Assembly (NCBI RefSeq): GCF_028737255.1
Contig: NZ_JAQZAN010000020.1
Span: 49,606 to 113,605 of the forward strand
Reading direction: 5' to 3'
Origin: Actinomycetospora straminea
Lineage (GTDB): Bacteria > Actinomycetota > Actinomycetes > Mycobacteriales > Pseudonocardiaceae
DNA: 64,000 nucleotides
The notes below the pieces were generated by a model. It saw nothing but the letters and a program-made list of their open reading frames with translations. It was not told where the DNA came from and searched no databases. Of this stretch, positions 46,304 through 56,121 are shown piece after piece. Both the position numbers and the translations under genes were made by a program. Position 1 is the first letter of the stretch. Each line of letters starts with the position of its first letter.

Positions 46304-47590
46304 ATGGCACGCATCGGCGACGGCGGTGACCTGCTGAAGTGCTCCTTCTGCGGGAAGAGCCAGAAGCAGGTCAAGAAGCTCATCGCCGGTCCGGGCGTGT
46401 ACATCTGCGATGAGTGCATCGACCTGTGCAACGAGATCATCGAGGAGGAGCTCGCCGAGGCCGGCGAGGTCAAGCTCGACGAGCTCCCGAAGCCGACCGA
46501 GATCCACGACTTCCTCGATCAGTACGTGATCGGCCAGGACGACACCAAGAAGACGCTCTCGGTCGCGGTCTACAACCACTACAAGCGGGTCCAGGCCGGC
46601 GAGAAGAACCGCGAGAACAGCCGCAACGACGACACCGTCGAGCTGGCGAAGTCGAACATCCTCATGCTCGGCCCCACCGGCTGCGGCAAGACCTACCTCG
46701 CGCAGACCCTGGCGAAGCTGCTCAACGTCCCGTTCGCCATCGCGGACGCCACGGCCCTCACCGAGGCCGGCTACGTGGGCGAGGACGTCGAGAACATCCT
46801 CCTCAAGCTCATCCAGGCCGCCGACTACGACGTCAAGCGCGCCGAGACCGGCATCATCTACATCGACGAGGTCGACAAGATCGCGCGGAAGTCGGAGAAC
46901 CCGTCGATCACGCGCGACGTCTCCGGCGAGGGCGTCCAGCAGGCCCTGCTGAAGATCCTCGAGGGCACGACGGCGTCGGTGCCGCCCCAGGGCGGGCGCA
47001 AGCACCCGCACCAGGAGTTCATCCAGATCGACACGACGAACGTCCTGTTCATCGTGGCCGGCGCCTTCGCGGGTCTCGAGAAGATCATCGCCGAGCGGGT
47101 CGGCAAGGGCGGGCTCGGCTTCGGCGCCGACATCCGCTCGAAGGCCGAGATGGAGTCCGCCGAGTCGTTCGGCGACACGCTGCCCGAGGACCTCATCAAG
47201 TTCGGGCTCATCCCCGAGTTCATCGGCCGCGTGCCGATCGTCGCCTCGGTGTCGAACCTCGACCAGCCGAGCCTCGTGCAGATCCTCACCGAGCCGCGCA
47301 ACGCGCTGGTCAAGCAGTACCAGAAGCTCTTCGAGATGGACGGCGTCGAGCTCGAGTTCGCCCCCGAGGCGCTCGAGGCCATCGCCGACCTCGCGATCCT
47401 CCGCGGCACCGGTGCCCGTGGCCTGCGCGCGATCATGGAAGAGGTCCTCAACCCGGTGATGTACGACATCCCGGGTCGTGACGACGTCGCCAAGGTCGTG
47501 GTCACCGAGCAGACCGTCAAGGAGAACGTCAACCCGACGATCGTCCCGCGCCAGCCCTCGCGGCGGGAGCGCCGGGACAAGTCGGCCTAG
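46304..47590 (+). CDS. clpX: ATP-dependent Clp protease ATP-binding subunit ClpX
   Basis: A 428-residue AAA+ unfoldase. The N-terminal zinc-binding domain has C13, C16, C35 and C38; Walker A is GPTGCGKT (123-130); Walker B is [10 protein letters not shown]. The pore and substrate loops and sensor 2 ([13 protein letters not shown]) are present. It recognises tagged proteins and feeds them to ClpP1P2. ATG 46304 gives the standard start ([18 protein letters not shown]); the upstream in-frame extension is not homologous to ClpX. Own promoter likely within 46100-46300. It converges on the esterase gene. Confidence 0.97.
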   Translation: MARIGDGGDLLKCSFCGKSQKQVKKLIAGPGVYICDECIDLCNEIIEEELAEAGEVKLDELPKPTEIHDFLDQYVIGQDDTKKTLSVAVYNHYKRVQAGEKNRENSRNDDTVELAKSNILMLGPTGCGKTYLAQTLAKLLNVPFAIADATALTEAGYVGEDVENILLKLIQAADYDVKRAETGIIYIDEVDKIARKSENPSITRDVSGEGVQQALLKILEGTTASVPPQGGRKHPHQEFIQIDTTNVLFIVAGAFAGLEKIIAERVGKGGLGFGADIRSKAEMESAESFGDTLPEDLIKFGLIPEFIGRVPIVASVSNLDQPSLVQILTEPRNALVKQYQKLFEMDGVELEFAPEALEAIADLAILRGTGARGLRAIMEEVLNPVMYDIPGRDDVAKVVVTEQTVKENVNPTIVPRQPSRRERRDKSA

Positions 47591-47604
47591 CGGTCCGGAG
47601 CCGG

Positions 47605-48540
47605 TCAGCCGGCCCGGCGCGGTCCCGCGCCGGGCCGCTGGTCGCGGGCGTGCCGGCCGAGGAAGCCGATCACGTCCGGCATGACGCGCGCGTAGTAGAG
47701 GCCGTCGTGGCGGCCGGGGCCGATCGACGCCACCTCCGGGCGGGCGAGCGCGACGTAGCGGCGGGTGGCCTCGACGAACGGGTCGCGGTCGCCGCACCAC
47801 ACGCCCGTCGGCACCTCCGTGAGCTCCGCCGAGAAGCGCAGCGGGTCGTTGGCCTCCCAGTCGATCCGGTCGCGGAACGGGCGGCGGGCGGCGACGCGCC
47901 AGTCGGTGAACAGGCCGGGGCTGATGACGCCGACCGCGCGCAGCGGACGCCGCCGGCGCACCCGCTCGCGGGCGTAGAGCAGCGCGCCCGCACCGCCCAT
48001 CGACACGCCCGTGGCCATCGCCGGCTCGCCGGGCAGGTCGCCGGGCGCGGGGGTGATGGCGAGGCCGCGCTCGCGCAGCCATCCGGGCAGCTCGTCGAGG
48101 AGCATGCGCAGCGGGTCGTCGCCGCGGGAGTAGGGGTGCCAGTAGTTGTCGCCGCCGTCGACGCCCACCATCGCGAACGTCGGCACGCCCCGCGCCCAGG
48201 CGTCGCCGAGCAGTCCGCGGTTGCCGGCCTCGCCGAACCACAGCGCGTTGCCCCGCAGCCCGTGCAGCGCGACGCACACCGGCAGCTGCGCCCGGTCGGC
48301 GCCCGGCGGCGTCACCGTGACGAGCCGGACCCGGCGACCGCGGGCCGCGGAGGGAAGCCACTCGACGGTGCTGACGGCGTCGGTGGGCGACGGCAGGCGC
48401 GGCGGGTCGGGGATGCGCTGGGGCGGGGGAGCCGGGTCGTCCTGGGTGACCAGCAGCCCGCCCACCCCGAGCGCCCCGGCGACCCCGAGGGCGCCGGCGG
48501 AGCCGAGGAGGAACTGGCGACGGGTCGGTCGGGCGGGCAC
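47605..48540 (-). CDS. Secreted alpha/beta-hydrolase (esterase-like), Tat signal
   Basis: A 311-residue protein with a Tat-type signal peptide (TRRQFLLGSAGALGVAGALG, residues 6-25 with the twin arginine) and an alpha/beta hydrolase fold of the esterase D/antigen-85-like group. The nucleophile motif is GVSMGGAG; the histidine is probably in GPGRHDGLYY. It probably acts outside the membrane on an ester or acyl substrate. GTG 48540 is chosen because GGAGGGAGGA is upstream; the open frame continues to 48648 but without a ribosome binding site. A hairpin of its own 3' end (47611-47636) lies in the coding sequence. Confidence 0.78.
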   Translation of the reverse strand: MPARPTRRQFLLGSAGALGVAGALGVGGLLVTQDDPAPPPQRIPDPPRLPSPTDAVSTVEWLPSAARGRRVRLVTVTPPGADRAQLPVCVALHGLRGNALWFGEAGNRGLLGDAWARGVPTFAMVGVDGGDNYWHPYSRGDDPLRMLLDELPGWLRERGLAITPAPGDLPGEPAMATGVSMGGAGALLYARERVRRRRPLRAVGVISPGLFTDWRVAARRPFRDRIDWEANDPLRFSAELTEVPTGVWCGDRDPFVEATRRYVALARPEVASIGPGRHDGLYYARVMPDVIGFLGRHARDQRPGAGPRRAG

Positions 48541-48625
48541 GGTCGGCGTCCTCCCTCCACGCGAGCCGGGGTCCTCCGGCACCGTACGGGTCGGGGACCG
48601 GCGGCGGTGGGCCTCGGGCGGCGGG

Positions 48626-49474
48626 TCAGCCCCCGACCAGGGGAGCATCCTCGGTGACGATCCGCTGAGTCCCGGCGTAGACGTTCATCGAGTGGCCGCG
48701 CAGGAAGCCGACCAGCGTCATCCCCGACTCGCGGGCCATCTCGACGGCCAGCGACGACGGCGCCGACACCGCGGCGAGCACCGGCACGCCCGCCATGACC
48801 GCCTTCTGCGTCAGCTCGAACGAGGCGCGCCCCGAGACCATGAGCACGGTGCCGCCCGCGGGGATGCCGCCCTGGAGCAGCGCGTACCCGAGGACCTTGT
48901 CCACCGCGTTGTGCCGCCCGACGTCCTCGCGCGCGACGATCAGCGTGCCGTCGGCGCGGAAGAGCCCGGCGGCGTGCAGCCCGCCGGTGCTGTCGAAGAC
49001 GGCCTGGGCCGCGCGCAGCGTGTCGGGCAGGCCGGCCAGGACCTCGGGGGTGAGGGTCACCGGGTCGTCGCCGGGCGCGAAGCGGGTCTTCGTCCGCACC
49101 GCGTCCAGCGACGCCTTGCCACAGACCCCGCACGACGAGGTCGTGTAGAAGCGCCGCTCGACCGCGTCGTCCGGGGGCGCGACGCCGGGCGCGAGGGCGA
49201 TGTCGAGGACGTTGTAGGTGTTGCGGCCGCTGTCGTCGACCGAGTCGCAGTAGCGCGCCGTCGAGACGTCCTCGCGGTCGCCGATGACGCCCTCGGTGAG
49301 CAGGAACCCGTGGGTGAGCTCGACGTCGTGGCCCGGCGTGCGCATCGTGACCGCCAGGGACCGCCCGGCCACCCGGATCTCCAGGGGCTCCTCGGCGGCC
49401 AGGGTGTCCGGGCGGCGGCGCGTCTCGCCGTCCTCGATGTGCAGCACCGGACGCTTCACCGTCACGCGTCCCAT
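48626..49474 (-). CDS. fdhD: Formate dehydrogenase accessory sulfurtransferase FdhD
   Basis: A 282-residue FdhD protein. The catalytic cysteines are in TSSCGVCGK (C115 and C118), through which sulfur passes from a cysteine desulfurase to the molybdenum cofactor of formate dehydrogenase. [13 protein letters not shown] and [11 protein letters not shown] are conserved landmarks. No formate dehydrogenase gene is present within the window, but the adjacent divergent OFA-type transporter (formate/oxalate) may be related in function. ATG 49474 starts [13 protein letters not shown]. Sequence upstream in frame is not protein-like. Confidence 0.95.
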   Translation of the reverse strand: MGRVTVKRPVLHIEDGETRRRPDTLAAEEPLEIRVAGRSLAVTMRTPGHDVELTHGFLLTEGVIGDREDVSTARYCDSVDDSGRNTYNVLDIALAPGVAPPDDAVERRFYTTSSCGVCGKASLDAVRTKTRFAPGDDPVTLTPEVLAGLPDTLRAAQAVFDSTGGLHAAGLFRADGTLIVAREDVGRHNAVDKVLGYALLQGGIPAGGTVLMVSGRASFELTQKAVMAGVPVLAAVSAPSSLAVEMARESGMTLVGFLRGHSMNVYAGTQRIVTEDAPLVGG

Positions 49475-49577
49475 GACCGACCCTCCGATGCGTCGCTGTG
49501 TGTGATCGGTGTGTGACTCGTCAATCGACCGGGTATGGGCCGTCGTACCGGACGGTGGCGGCGAAAGGGGACCATCC

Positions 49578-50957
49578 ATGGCCGGCGGCTTCTTCGATCG
49601 CTCCTCCATCGTCGCACCACCGGGATGGAGTCGCTGGCTCGTCCCGCCCGCGGCGCTGGCCGTGCACCTCGGTATCGGCCAGGCGTACGCGTGGAGCGTC
49701 CTCAAGACGGGCCTGGGTCAGGGGCTGCAGCTCTCCGGCACGGCGACGGCGCTGCCCTTCCAGCTCGCCATCGTCATGCTCGGTCTGTCGGCCGCCGTCT
49801 TCGGCACGCAGGTCGAGCGGCGCGGCCCGCGCTGGGCGATGGCCGTCGCGACGGCCTGCTTCGCGGCCGGCTTCCTCATCTCCGCGGCCGGCATCGCCAT
49901 GGGCCAGTACTGGCTCGTGGTCGTCGGCTACGGCGGTGTCGGCGGTGTCGGCCTCGGCATCGGCTACATCTCGCCGGTGTCGACGCTGATCAAGTGGTTC
50001 GTCGACCGGCCCGGGATGGCGACCGGCATCGCGATCATGGGCTTCGGCGGCGGCGCGCTCATCGCCTCGCCGGTCGAGACCGCGCTGCTCAGCGGCTTCG
50101 GCACCACGCCCGGCGGGCTCGCCTCCACGTTCCTCGTGATGGGCGTCGCCTACGCGATCTTCATGTCGCTCGGCTGGCTGCTGATCCGGGTGCCCCCGGA
50201 GGGCTGGCGCCCGCCCGGCGCTCCCGCGGAGTCCGAGGACCCGGCGCAGCGCGGGCCGGCCGTCTCGGCGTCGAAGGCCGTGCGGCTGCCGCAGTTCTGG
50301 TTCCTGTGGATCGTGCTGTGCTTCAACGTCACCGCGGGCATCGGCATCCTCGAACGCGCCGACGGCATCTTCCGCGACTTCTTCGGGTCCACCACCCCGG
50401 CGCAACAGCTCGCCGGCGCGGCCGCGGCGTTCGTCGCGATCCTCTCGCTGGCCAACATGCTGGGCCGCTTCGTGTGGTCGTCGACGTCCGACCTCGTCGG
50501 CCGCAAGAACATCTACCGGATGTACCTCGGGCTCGGCGCCCTGCTCTACCTGGTGATCCTGACCCTCGGCGAGGGCAACAAGGTCATCTTCCTGATCGCC
50601 TCGCTGCTGATCCTGTCCTTCTACGGGGCCGGGTTCGCCACCGTCCCGGCGTACCTCAAGGACCTGTTCGGCACCTACCAGGTCGGCGCCATCCACGGCC
50701 GGCTGCTCACGGCCTGGTCCGCGGCCGGCGTGCTCGGGCCGCTGATCGTGAACGCGATCGTCGACGCCAGCGACGTGCAGGGCCCGGCCCGGTACACCAC
50801 GTCGTTCATCATCATGACTGTGCTGTTGGCGATCGGGTTCGTCGCCAACGAGCTCATCCGCCCGGTCGACCCGAAGCACTACGTCAGTGACGCCGAGCGT
50901 GCCGCGCCCGAGGGCTCGGCCGCCGCGGAGGACCGCCGAGAGGGAGCGAGCCGATGA
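49578..50957 (+). CDS. OFA-family MFS transporter (oxalate/formate antiporter type)
   Basis: A 459-residue, 12-helix MFS protein. The OFA landmarks are [15 protein letters not shown] in helix 1, [20 protein letters not shown] in helix 4-5, and [16 protein letters not shown]. Members exchange oxalate, formate or other monocarboxylates. The gene is divergent from fdhD (103-bp spacer), which would fit formate metabolism. The stop overlaps the start of a 43-residue membrane peptide (ATGA), its predicted small subunit. ATG 49578 with AAAGGGGA upstream is preferred. Exact substrate unproven. Confidence 0.9.
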   Translation: MAGGFFDRSSIVAPPGWSRWLVPPAALAVHLGIGQAYAWSVLKTGLGQGLQLSGTATALPFQLAIVMLGLSAAVFGTQVERRGPRWAMAVATACFAAGFLISAAGIAMGQYWLVVVGYGGVGGVGLGIGYISPVSTLIKWFVDRPGMATGIAIMGFGGGALIASPVETALLSGFGTTPGGLASTFLVMGVAYAIFMSLGWLLIRVPPEGWRPPGAPAESEDPAQRGPAVSASKAVRLPQFWFLWIVLCFNVTAGIGILERADGIFRDFFGSTTPAQQLAGAAAAFVAILSLANMLGRFVWSSTSDLVGRKNIYRMYLGLGALLYLVILTLGEGNKVIFLIASLLILSFYGAGFATVPAYLKDLFGTYQVGAIHGRLLTAWSAAGVLGPLIVNAIVDASDVQGPARYTTSFIIMTVLLAIGFVANELIRPVDPKHYVSDAERAAPEGSAAAEDRREGASR

Positions 50958-51085
50958 CCGACCGCACCACGACCGCCCCCTCCGGCGGCCGCCTCGTCCT
51001 GACCGTCGTCGCCTGGCTGTGGGTGCTGATCCCGTTCCTCTACGGGGTCTACTCCCTGGTGCTCAAGGTGCCCGCGCTGTTCTGA
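50954..51085 (+). CDS. MFS transporter small subunit (43 residues)
   Basis: A single-helix peptide: a hydrophilic start ([15 protein letters not shown]) and one transmembrane helix (TVVAWLWVLIPFLYGVYSLV). Small subunits of this type are known downstream of OFA transporters. Start overlaps the transporter stop by 4 bases, so the two are translationally coupled and equimolar amounts are possible. Confidence 0.8.
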   Translation: MTDRTTTAPSGGRLVLTVVAWLWVLIPFLYGVYSLVLKVPALF

Positions 51086-51139
51086 GCCGGCCCGGGACGG
51101 CGGGCCGGGGCGGACGGGCGGACCGCCGTAGCATCGAGG

Positions 51140-52711
51140 GTGATGACGAGCGACGACCGCTGGGGCTCCGTGTCGGCCGACCAGGACGCGTCGGGTGACG
51201 CGGACGCCGACGAGCTGGCCCAGCTCCTGGCGATGGCGGGCGGCGCCGACGACTCCGGCTCCGGGCCGGGCGGCGGCGCCCTCGCCGACGCGCTGAGCCA
51301 GGGCGTCACGACGGGGCCGACCGACGACCGGCCCGGTCACGAGCCCGACGACGCCGAGGCGCTCGCGGCCCTGCGCGCCGTCGAGACCGAGCTCGACCAG
51401 CGCTGGCCCGAGACCCGCATCGCGCCGTCGCTCGAGCGCATCCGCGCGCTGGTCGAGGTGCTGGGCGACCCGCAGCGCTCGTACCCGGCGATCCACGTCG
51501 CCGGCACCAACGGCAAGAGCTCGGTCACGCGGATGATCGACGCGCTGCTCACGCGCATCGGCCCGCGCACCGGGCGCTACACCAGCCCGCACCTGCAGCG
51601 GGTCACCGAGCGGATCGCCATCGACGGCGCGCCGATCAGCGCGCGGCGCTACGTCGAGATCTACCAGGAGATCGCCCCCTTCCTCGGAATCGTCGACCGC
51701 GCGCAGGGTGAGGGGCCGAAGCTCTCGAAGTTCGAGGTCCTGACCGGCATGGCCTTCGCGGCGTTCGCCGACGCCCCGGTGGACGTCGCGGTGCTCGAGG
51801 TCGGGCTGGGCGGGTCGTGGGACGCCACCAACGTCGCCGACGCCGTCGTCGCCGCGATCACCCCGATCGACATCGACCACGTGAACTACCTCGGCCCGGA
51901 GCTCGGCGGCATCGCGGCCGAGAAGGCCGGCGTCATCAAGCAGGGCGCCGTCGCCCTCATGGCCGAGCAGTCGCCCGAGGCGGCGAAGGTGCTGCTCGAG
52001 CGCGCGGTCGCGATGGACGCCGAGGTCGCCCGCTCCGGCATGGAGTTCGGGGTGCTCGGGCGCGAGGTCGCCGTCGGCGGCCAGCAGCTGCGGCTGCAGG
52101 GCCTCGGCGGCGAGTACGACGACGTCTACCTCCCGCTCTTCGGCGAGCACCAGGCCAAGAACGCGGCGCTGGCGCTGGCGAGCGTCGAGGCGTTCTTCGG
52201 GGCCGGGGCGTCGCGCAAGCTCGACATCGCCGCGGTGCGCGACGCGTTCGCGTCGGTGCGCGTGCCCGGGCGGCTGGAGCGGCTGCGGTCCGCGCCGACG
52301 GTCGTCGTCGACGCCGCGCACAACCCGCACGGCGCGCGGGCGGCGGCCGCCGCGGTGCGCGAGGAGTTCTCGTTCCGCCGGCTGGTCGGGGTCGTCGCGG
52401 TGATGGGCGACAAGGACGCCGAGGGCATCCTCGCCGCGCTCGAGCCGGTGCTCGACGAGGTCGTCGTCACCGCCGTCAGCTCGCCGCGCGCCATGGACGC
52501 CGACGAGCTCGGGAGCCTCGCGGTCGGGTTCTTCGGCGCCGACCGCGTGGTCGTCGAGACGCGGATGGACGCCGCGCTGGAGACCGCGATCGGGCTGGCC
52601 GAGGAGACCGACGACCCCGAGACGCCGGTCGCCGGCGCGGGCGTGCTGGTCGTGGGCTCGGTGGTCGCGGCCGGCGAGGCCCGCACGCTGCTGGGACGGG
52701 AGCCGTCGTGA
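51140..52711 (+). CDS. folC: Bifunctional folylpolyglutamate/dihydrofolate synthase
   Basis: A 523-residue Mur ligase-fold enzyme. The ATP loop is [13 protein letters not shown] (residues about 120-132), and [14 protein letters not shown] is the conserved C-terminal motif. It adds glutamate to dihydropteroate and to folates. The first 85 residues are an acidic extension ([13 protein letters not shown]) absent from E. coli FolC but seen in actinobacteria. The start is GTG 51140 or ATG 51143; TAGCAT at 51129-51134 is a suitable -10 for a leaderless or near-leaderless transcript. The next gene overlaps by 4 bp. Confidence 0.94.
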   Translation: MMTSDDRWGSVSADQDASGDADADELAQLLAMAGGADDSGSGPGGGALADALSQGVTTGPTDDRPGHEPDDAEALAALRAVETELDQRWPETRIAPSLERIRALVEVLGDPQRSYPAIHVAGTNGKSSVTRMIDALLTRIGPRTGRYTSPHLQRVTERIAIDGAPISARRYVEIYQEIAPFLGIVDRAQGEGPKLSKFEVLTGMAFAAFADAPVDVAVLEVGLGGSWDATNVADAVVAAITPIDIDHVNYLGPELGGIAAEKAGVIKQGAVALMAEQSPEAAKVLLERAVAMDAEVARSGMEFGVLGREVAVGGQQLRLQGLGGEYDDVYLPLFGEHQAKNAALALASVEAFFGAGASRKLDIAAVRDAFASVRVPGRLERLRSAPTVVVDAAHNPHGARAAAAAVREEFSFRRLVGVVAVMGDKDAEGILAALEPVLDEVVVTAVSSPRAMDADELGSLAVGFFGADRVVVETRMDAALETAIGLAEETDDPETPVAGAGVLVVGSVVAAGEARTLLGREPS

Positions 52712-53103
52712 CGGAGCCCGGGGTGCCCGACGGCGGTGCCGCGGCGCGCAAGGCGTTCCGTGGCCCGGCGAGCGCGTGCCTGTCGCTCGAGGTGGTCACC
52801 GTGCCGCTCGGGCTGCTCGTCATGGACAAGGTCGAGGGCGGGCTGACGCCGGCGAAGATCGCCTGGGTGGTCGTCCTGACGCTCGGGATGATCGTCGCGA
52901 TCGCGACCTTCTCGCGTCCCTGGGGCCTGCCGCTCGCCCTGGGCCTGCAGGTGCTCATGCTGCTCGGCTGGGTCGTGTCCCCGTCGCTGGGCGTGCTGGG
53001 CCTGGTGTTCTGCCTGGTGTGGGCGCTGATGCTGTGGATGCGGCACGAGGTGCTGCGCCGCCAGCGGGAGTTCGCGCAGCGCGGCGGCGCCGGAGCCGAG
53101 TGA
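52708..53103 (+). CDS. DUF4233 membrane protein
   Basis: A 131-residue protein with four transmembrane helices ([66 protein letters not shown]). It matches the DUF4233 protein always found after folC in actinobacteria. GTG 52708 overlaps the folC stop. Function unknown. Confidence 0.9.
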   Translation: MTEPGVPDGGAAARKAFRGPASACLSLEVVTVPLGLLVMDKVEGGLTPAKIAWVVVLTLGMIVAIATFSRPWGLPLALGLQVLMLLGWVVSPSLGVLGLVFCLVWALMLWMRHEVLRRQREFAQRGGAGAE

Positions 53104-53177
53104 CCTGGGCCGAGCGGGACGCCCGACCCGGCTCGTTAGGCTCGGCCCCTCCGACATCCATCTGTGAGGGGAACGAC

Positions 53178-53582
53178 GTGGACGAGCGCACCCTGGTGCT
53201 GGTCAAGCCCGACGGCGTGCAGCGGGGGCTGGTCGGCGAGGTCATCGCGCGCATCGAGCGCAAGGGGCTGCGCCTCGTGTCGCTGGAGCTCAAGGCCGTC
53301 GACCGCGGCCTGGCCGAGCAGCACTACGCCGAGCACGAGGGCAAGGGCTTCTACGAGGAGCTGCTGAGCTTCATCACCTCGGCGCCGGTCGCCGCGATGG
53401 TCGTCGAGGGCCCGCGCGCCGTCGCCGCCTTCCGCCAGATCGCCGGCGGCACCGACCCCGTCGAGAAGGCCGTGCCCGGGTCGATCCGCGGCGACCTGGC
53501 CCTCGAGACGGGCTCGAACATCGTGCACGGCTCCGACTCGCCCGAGTCCGCCGAGCGCGAGATCAAGCTCTGGTTCGGCTGA
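53178..53582 (+). CDS. ndk: Nucleoside diphosphate kinase
   Basis: A 134-residue Ndk. The phosphorylated histidine is His117 in SNIVHGSDS; the N-terminal [13 protein letters not shown] and the Kpn-loop region are complete. It transfers the gamma phosphate between nucleoside di- and triphosphates. GTG 53178 is preceded by GAGGGGAA. It is followed by an inverted repeat (53598-53660), which may act as its terminator. Confidence 0.97.
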   Translation: MDERTLVLVKPDGVQRGLVGEVIARIERKGLRLVSLELKAVDRGLAEQHYAEHEGKGFYEELLSFITSAPVAAMVVEGPRAVAAFRQIAGGTDPVEKAVPGSIRGDLALETGSNIVHGSDSPESAEREIKLWFG

Positions 53583-53597
53583 TCTCCTGACCCGCCG

Positions 53598-53660
53598 CGC
53601 CGAGTGTGCGCGCATGGTGGTCCACAGGCTCTGTCGATCATGATGGACGCACACTCGGCG
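53598..53660. repeat. Inverted repeat P1, left of the DUF559 remnant
   Basis: CGCCGAGTGTGCG at 53598-53610 pairs perfectly with 53648-53660, with a 37-base loop. The right half, read on the opposite strand, contains ATCATGATCGACAG and is closely related to the sequence of the repeat at 54034. It lies just after ndk and may terminate it. Confidence 0.65.
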
Positions 53661-53701
53661 GACGGCGGAGCCGTGGAGGGCGCTGCTGCGTCGAACCCGG
53701 T

Positions 53702-54048
53702 GTGGACGACGCGAGGCCCTTCCGTGGCTCCGAGGCGGTCCGTGCCGGGCGTGTGACCCGGGGCCTGCTGACCGGGCCCGGCTTCCGCCGCGTCGGCGCG
53801 GACACCGATGTCGCGGCCGGAGCGCCCGACGACCTGCGGACGAGTACGACGGTCGCGACCACGCCCTCGACGACCGCCGCGGGCGCGACATCGACCGCCG
53901 CGACGACCTCCGGCGCGCGGGCGGGGAGGTCATCGTCGTCACCGCACGCCAGGTGCTCCGACGCCCCGGCTGGCTCCTCGCTCGGCTCCGTGAGGCGCTC
54001 CTGGCCCGCGGCTGGCGGCCCGGCGCCCTGAATGTGTGCGCATCGTGA
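53702..54048 (+). pseudogene. Remnant of a DUF559-type (restriction endonuclease-like) protein gene
   Basis: Two parts of one gene are joined in different frames. Part 1 (53702 to about 53840, frame of 53702) reads DDARPFRGSEAVRAGRVTRG and LLTGPGFRRVGADTDVAAGAPDDL, the N terminus of actinobacterial DUF559/AbiEi-like proteins. Part 2 (53839-54048, frame of 53839) reads EYDGRDHALDDRRGRDI and VIVVTARQVLRRPGWLLARL, the C-terminal nuclease-like domain with the EYDGRDH motif. The middle, of roughly 150-200 residues in relatives, is missing. The deletion has also shifted the frame, so no functional product is expected. Confidence 0.7.
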
Positions 54049-54080
54049 TCGACAGGCCGATTCGATCACGATGTGCGCAC
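54034..54080. repeat. Inverted repeat P2, right of the DUF559 remnant
   Basis: A 19-bp stem with two G-T pairs, perfect in ATCGTGATCGA (54042-54052) against 54062-54072; loop of 9 bases. Its left half resembles the right half of P1 in inverted orientation (GTGTGCG, ATCRTGATCGACAG). The stop of the remnant lies inside it. Confidence 0.65.
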
Positions 54081-54126
54081 TCTCGGCGTCGCGCCCCGGG
54101 TGGGCCGGGGCGGGCGGGTCGCTCGT

Positions 54127-54132
54127 TACCCT
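54127..54132 (+). promoter_or_regulatory. -10 box TACCCT of a leaderless radical SAM transcript
   Basis: TACCCT ends 6 bases before GTG 54139, the expected spacing for a leaderless mRNA in actinobacteria. Confidence 0.5.
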
Positions 54133-54138
54133 GGGTGG

Positions 54139-56121
54139 GTGGTCGAGTCCGTGTTCGAGAGCCTGGAGCCCCTGCTGCCCCGGGTCCGCAAGCCGGTGCA
54201 GTACGTCGGCGGCGAGCGCAACGCGGGGACCAAGCCGTGGGGGTCGGTGCCGGTCCACTGGGCGCTCTGCTACCCCGACGCGTACGAGGTCGGACTGCCC
54301 AACCAGGGCCTGATGATCCTCTACGAGGTCCTCAACGAGCGCTCCGACGCGCTCGCCGAGCGCACCTACGCCGTGTGGCCGGACCTCGCCGCGCTGATGC
54401 GCGAGCACGGGGTCCCGCAGTTCACCGTCGACGGGCACCGCCCGGTCGGCGCGTTCGACGTGCTCGGCGTCAGCTTCGCCACCGAGCTCGGCTACACGAA
54501 CCTGCTGTCGATCCTCGACCTCGCCGGCATCCCGCTCCACGCCGCCGACCGGACCACCGAGCACCCCCTGGTGCTCGCCGGCGGCCACGCCGCGTTCAAC
54601 CCGGAGCCGATCGCCGACTTCGTCGACCTCGTGGCCCTGGGAGACGGGGAGGAGGTCGTCGGCGACATCACCGACGTCGTCAAGGCCGCGAAGGCCGAGG
54701 GCCTGGACCGGCGGGCGACGCTCGAGCGTCTGGCCGCGGTGCCCGGCGTCTACGTCCCGGGGCTCTACGAGGTCACCTACGGCGACGACGGCGCCATCGC
54801 CGCGGTCACACCGACCAGCCCGGCGGCCCCGGAGCGCGTCCACAAGCGGACCACCTCCGACCTCGACGACTGGCCCTACCCGAAGAAGCCGCTGGTCCCG
54901 ATGGCCGAGACCGTGCACGAGCGGATGAGCGTGGAGATCTTCCGCGGCTGCACCCGCGGGTGCCGCTTCTGCCAGGCCGGCATGATCACGCGCCCGGTGC
55001 GCGAGCGGTCGCCGCAGGGCGTGGGGGAGATGGTCGAGCAGGGGCTGAAGAGCTCGGGCTACCACGAGGTGGGCCTGCTCTCGCTGTCGTCGGCCGACCA
55101 CTCGGGCATCGGCGAGATCGCCAAGGGCCTCGCCGACCGCTACGAGGGCACCGGCACCGGCCTGTCCCTGCCCTCCACCCGCGTCGACGCGTTCAACGTC
55201 ACCCTCGCCGAGGAGCTCACCCGCTCCGGGCGCCGCAGCGGTCTGACCTTCGCCCCCGAGGGCGGGTCGGAGCGCCTGCGCAAGGTGATCAACAAGATGG
55301 TCTCCGAGGAGGAGCTCATCGCGACCGTCTCCACCGCGTACGAGCACGGGTGGCGGCAGGTCAAGCTCTACTTCATGTGCGGTCTGCCCACCGAGACCGA
55401 CGAGGACGTGCTGCAGATCGCGTCGATGGCCCACGAGGTCATCCGCGCGGGTCGCCAGGCCGCGGGACGCGGCGACGTGCGCGCGACCGTCTCGATCGGC
55501 GCCTTCGTGCCCAAGCCGCACACCCCGTTCCAGTGGGCCGGGCAGACGGCGCCCGACGTCGTCGACGCGCGGCTGCGCAAGCTGCGCGAAGCCATCAACA
55601 GCGACCGCTCGCTGGGCCGCAACATCGGCCTGCGCTACCACGACGGGCAGCCCAGCCTGGTCGAGGGCCTGCTCAGCCGGGGTGATCGCCGGATCGGGCG
55701 CGTCATCGAGCGCGCGTGGCGCGAGGGCCAGCAGTTCGACGGGTGGAGCGAGCACTTCTCGTTCGAGCGCTGGGTCGCGGCCGCCGAGAGCGAGCTCGAG
55801 GGTGTCGACCTCGCCTGGTTCACCACCCGCGAGCGCGGCGAGCACGAGGTCCTCCCGTGGGACCACCTCGACTCGGGGCTCGACCGCGGCTGGCTCTGGG
55901 ACGACTGGCAGGACGCCCTGGCCGCCGAGGAGCAGGACGACTGCCGCTGGACACCCTGCTTCGACTGCGGCGTGTGCCCGACGATGGGCACCGAGATCCA
56001 GATGGCCCCTCCCGGGCGCCCCTCGCTGCCGCTCACGCCGGTCGAGCACCGGACCTCGACCCCGATCCGCAACCCCGCCTTCGCCTCCTCCGCCCCGAGC
56101 ACCGGGGGGCGTGACGAGTGA
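54139..56121 (+). CDS. TIGR03960-type B12-binding/radical SAM protein
   Basis: A 660-residue radical SAM protein. The iron-sulfur motif is C271-x3-C275-x2-C278 (FRGCTRGCRFCQAG). The N-terminal 230 residues resemble a B12-binding-type Rossmann region (FDVLGVSFATELGYTNLLSI). C-terminal cysteines (RWTPCFDCGVCPTMG) may bind a second cluster. It is always next to the DUF2344 protein encoded at 56713 and RNase E/G in actinobacteria, suggesting a tRNA- or rRNA-modification role, unproven. GTG 54139 directly follows a TACCCT -10 box. The next gene overlaps the stop by 11 bp. Confidence 0.9.
   Translation: MVESVFESLEPLLPRVRKPVQYVGGERNAGTKPWGSVPVHWALCYPDAYEVGLPNQGLMILYEVLNERSDALAERTYAVWPDLAALMREHGVPQFTVDGHRPVGAFDVLGVSFATELGYTNLLSILDLAGIPLHAADRTTEHPLVLAGGHAAFNPEPIADFVDLVALGDGEEVVGDITDVVKAAKAEGLDRRATLERLAAVPGVYVPGLYEVTYGDDGAIAAVTPTSPAAPERVHKRTTSDLDDWPYPKKPLVPMAETVHERMSVEIFRGCTRGCRFCQAGMITRPVRERSPQGVGEMVEQGLKSSGYHEVGLLSLSSADHSGIGEIAKGLADRYEGTGTGLSLPSTRVDAFNVTLAEELTRSGRRSGLTFAPEGGSERLRKVINKMVSEEELIATVSTAYEHGWRQVKLYFMCGLPTETDEDVLQIASMAHEVIRAGRQAAGRGDVRATVSIGAFVPKPHTPFQWAGQTAPDVVDARLRKLREAINSDRSLGRNIGLRYHDGQPSLVEGLLSRGDRRIGRVIERAWREGQQFDGWSEHFSFERWVAAAESELEGVDLAWFTTRERGEHEVLPWDHLDSGLDRGWLWDDWQDALAAEEQDDCRWTPCFDCGVCPTMGTEIQMAPPGRPSLPLTPVEHRTSTPIRNPAFASSAPSTGGRDE

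Noticed and set aside
47611..47636. GC-rich hairpin after clpX as a terminator
   Set aside because: It lies inside the last codons of the convergent esterase gene, so it may simply be coding sequence; a terminator role for clpX is possible but not supported enough to list.
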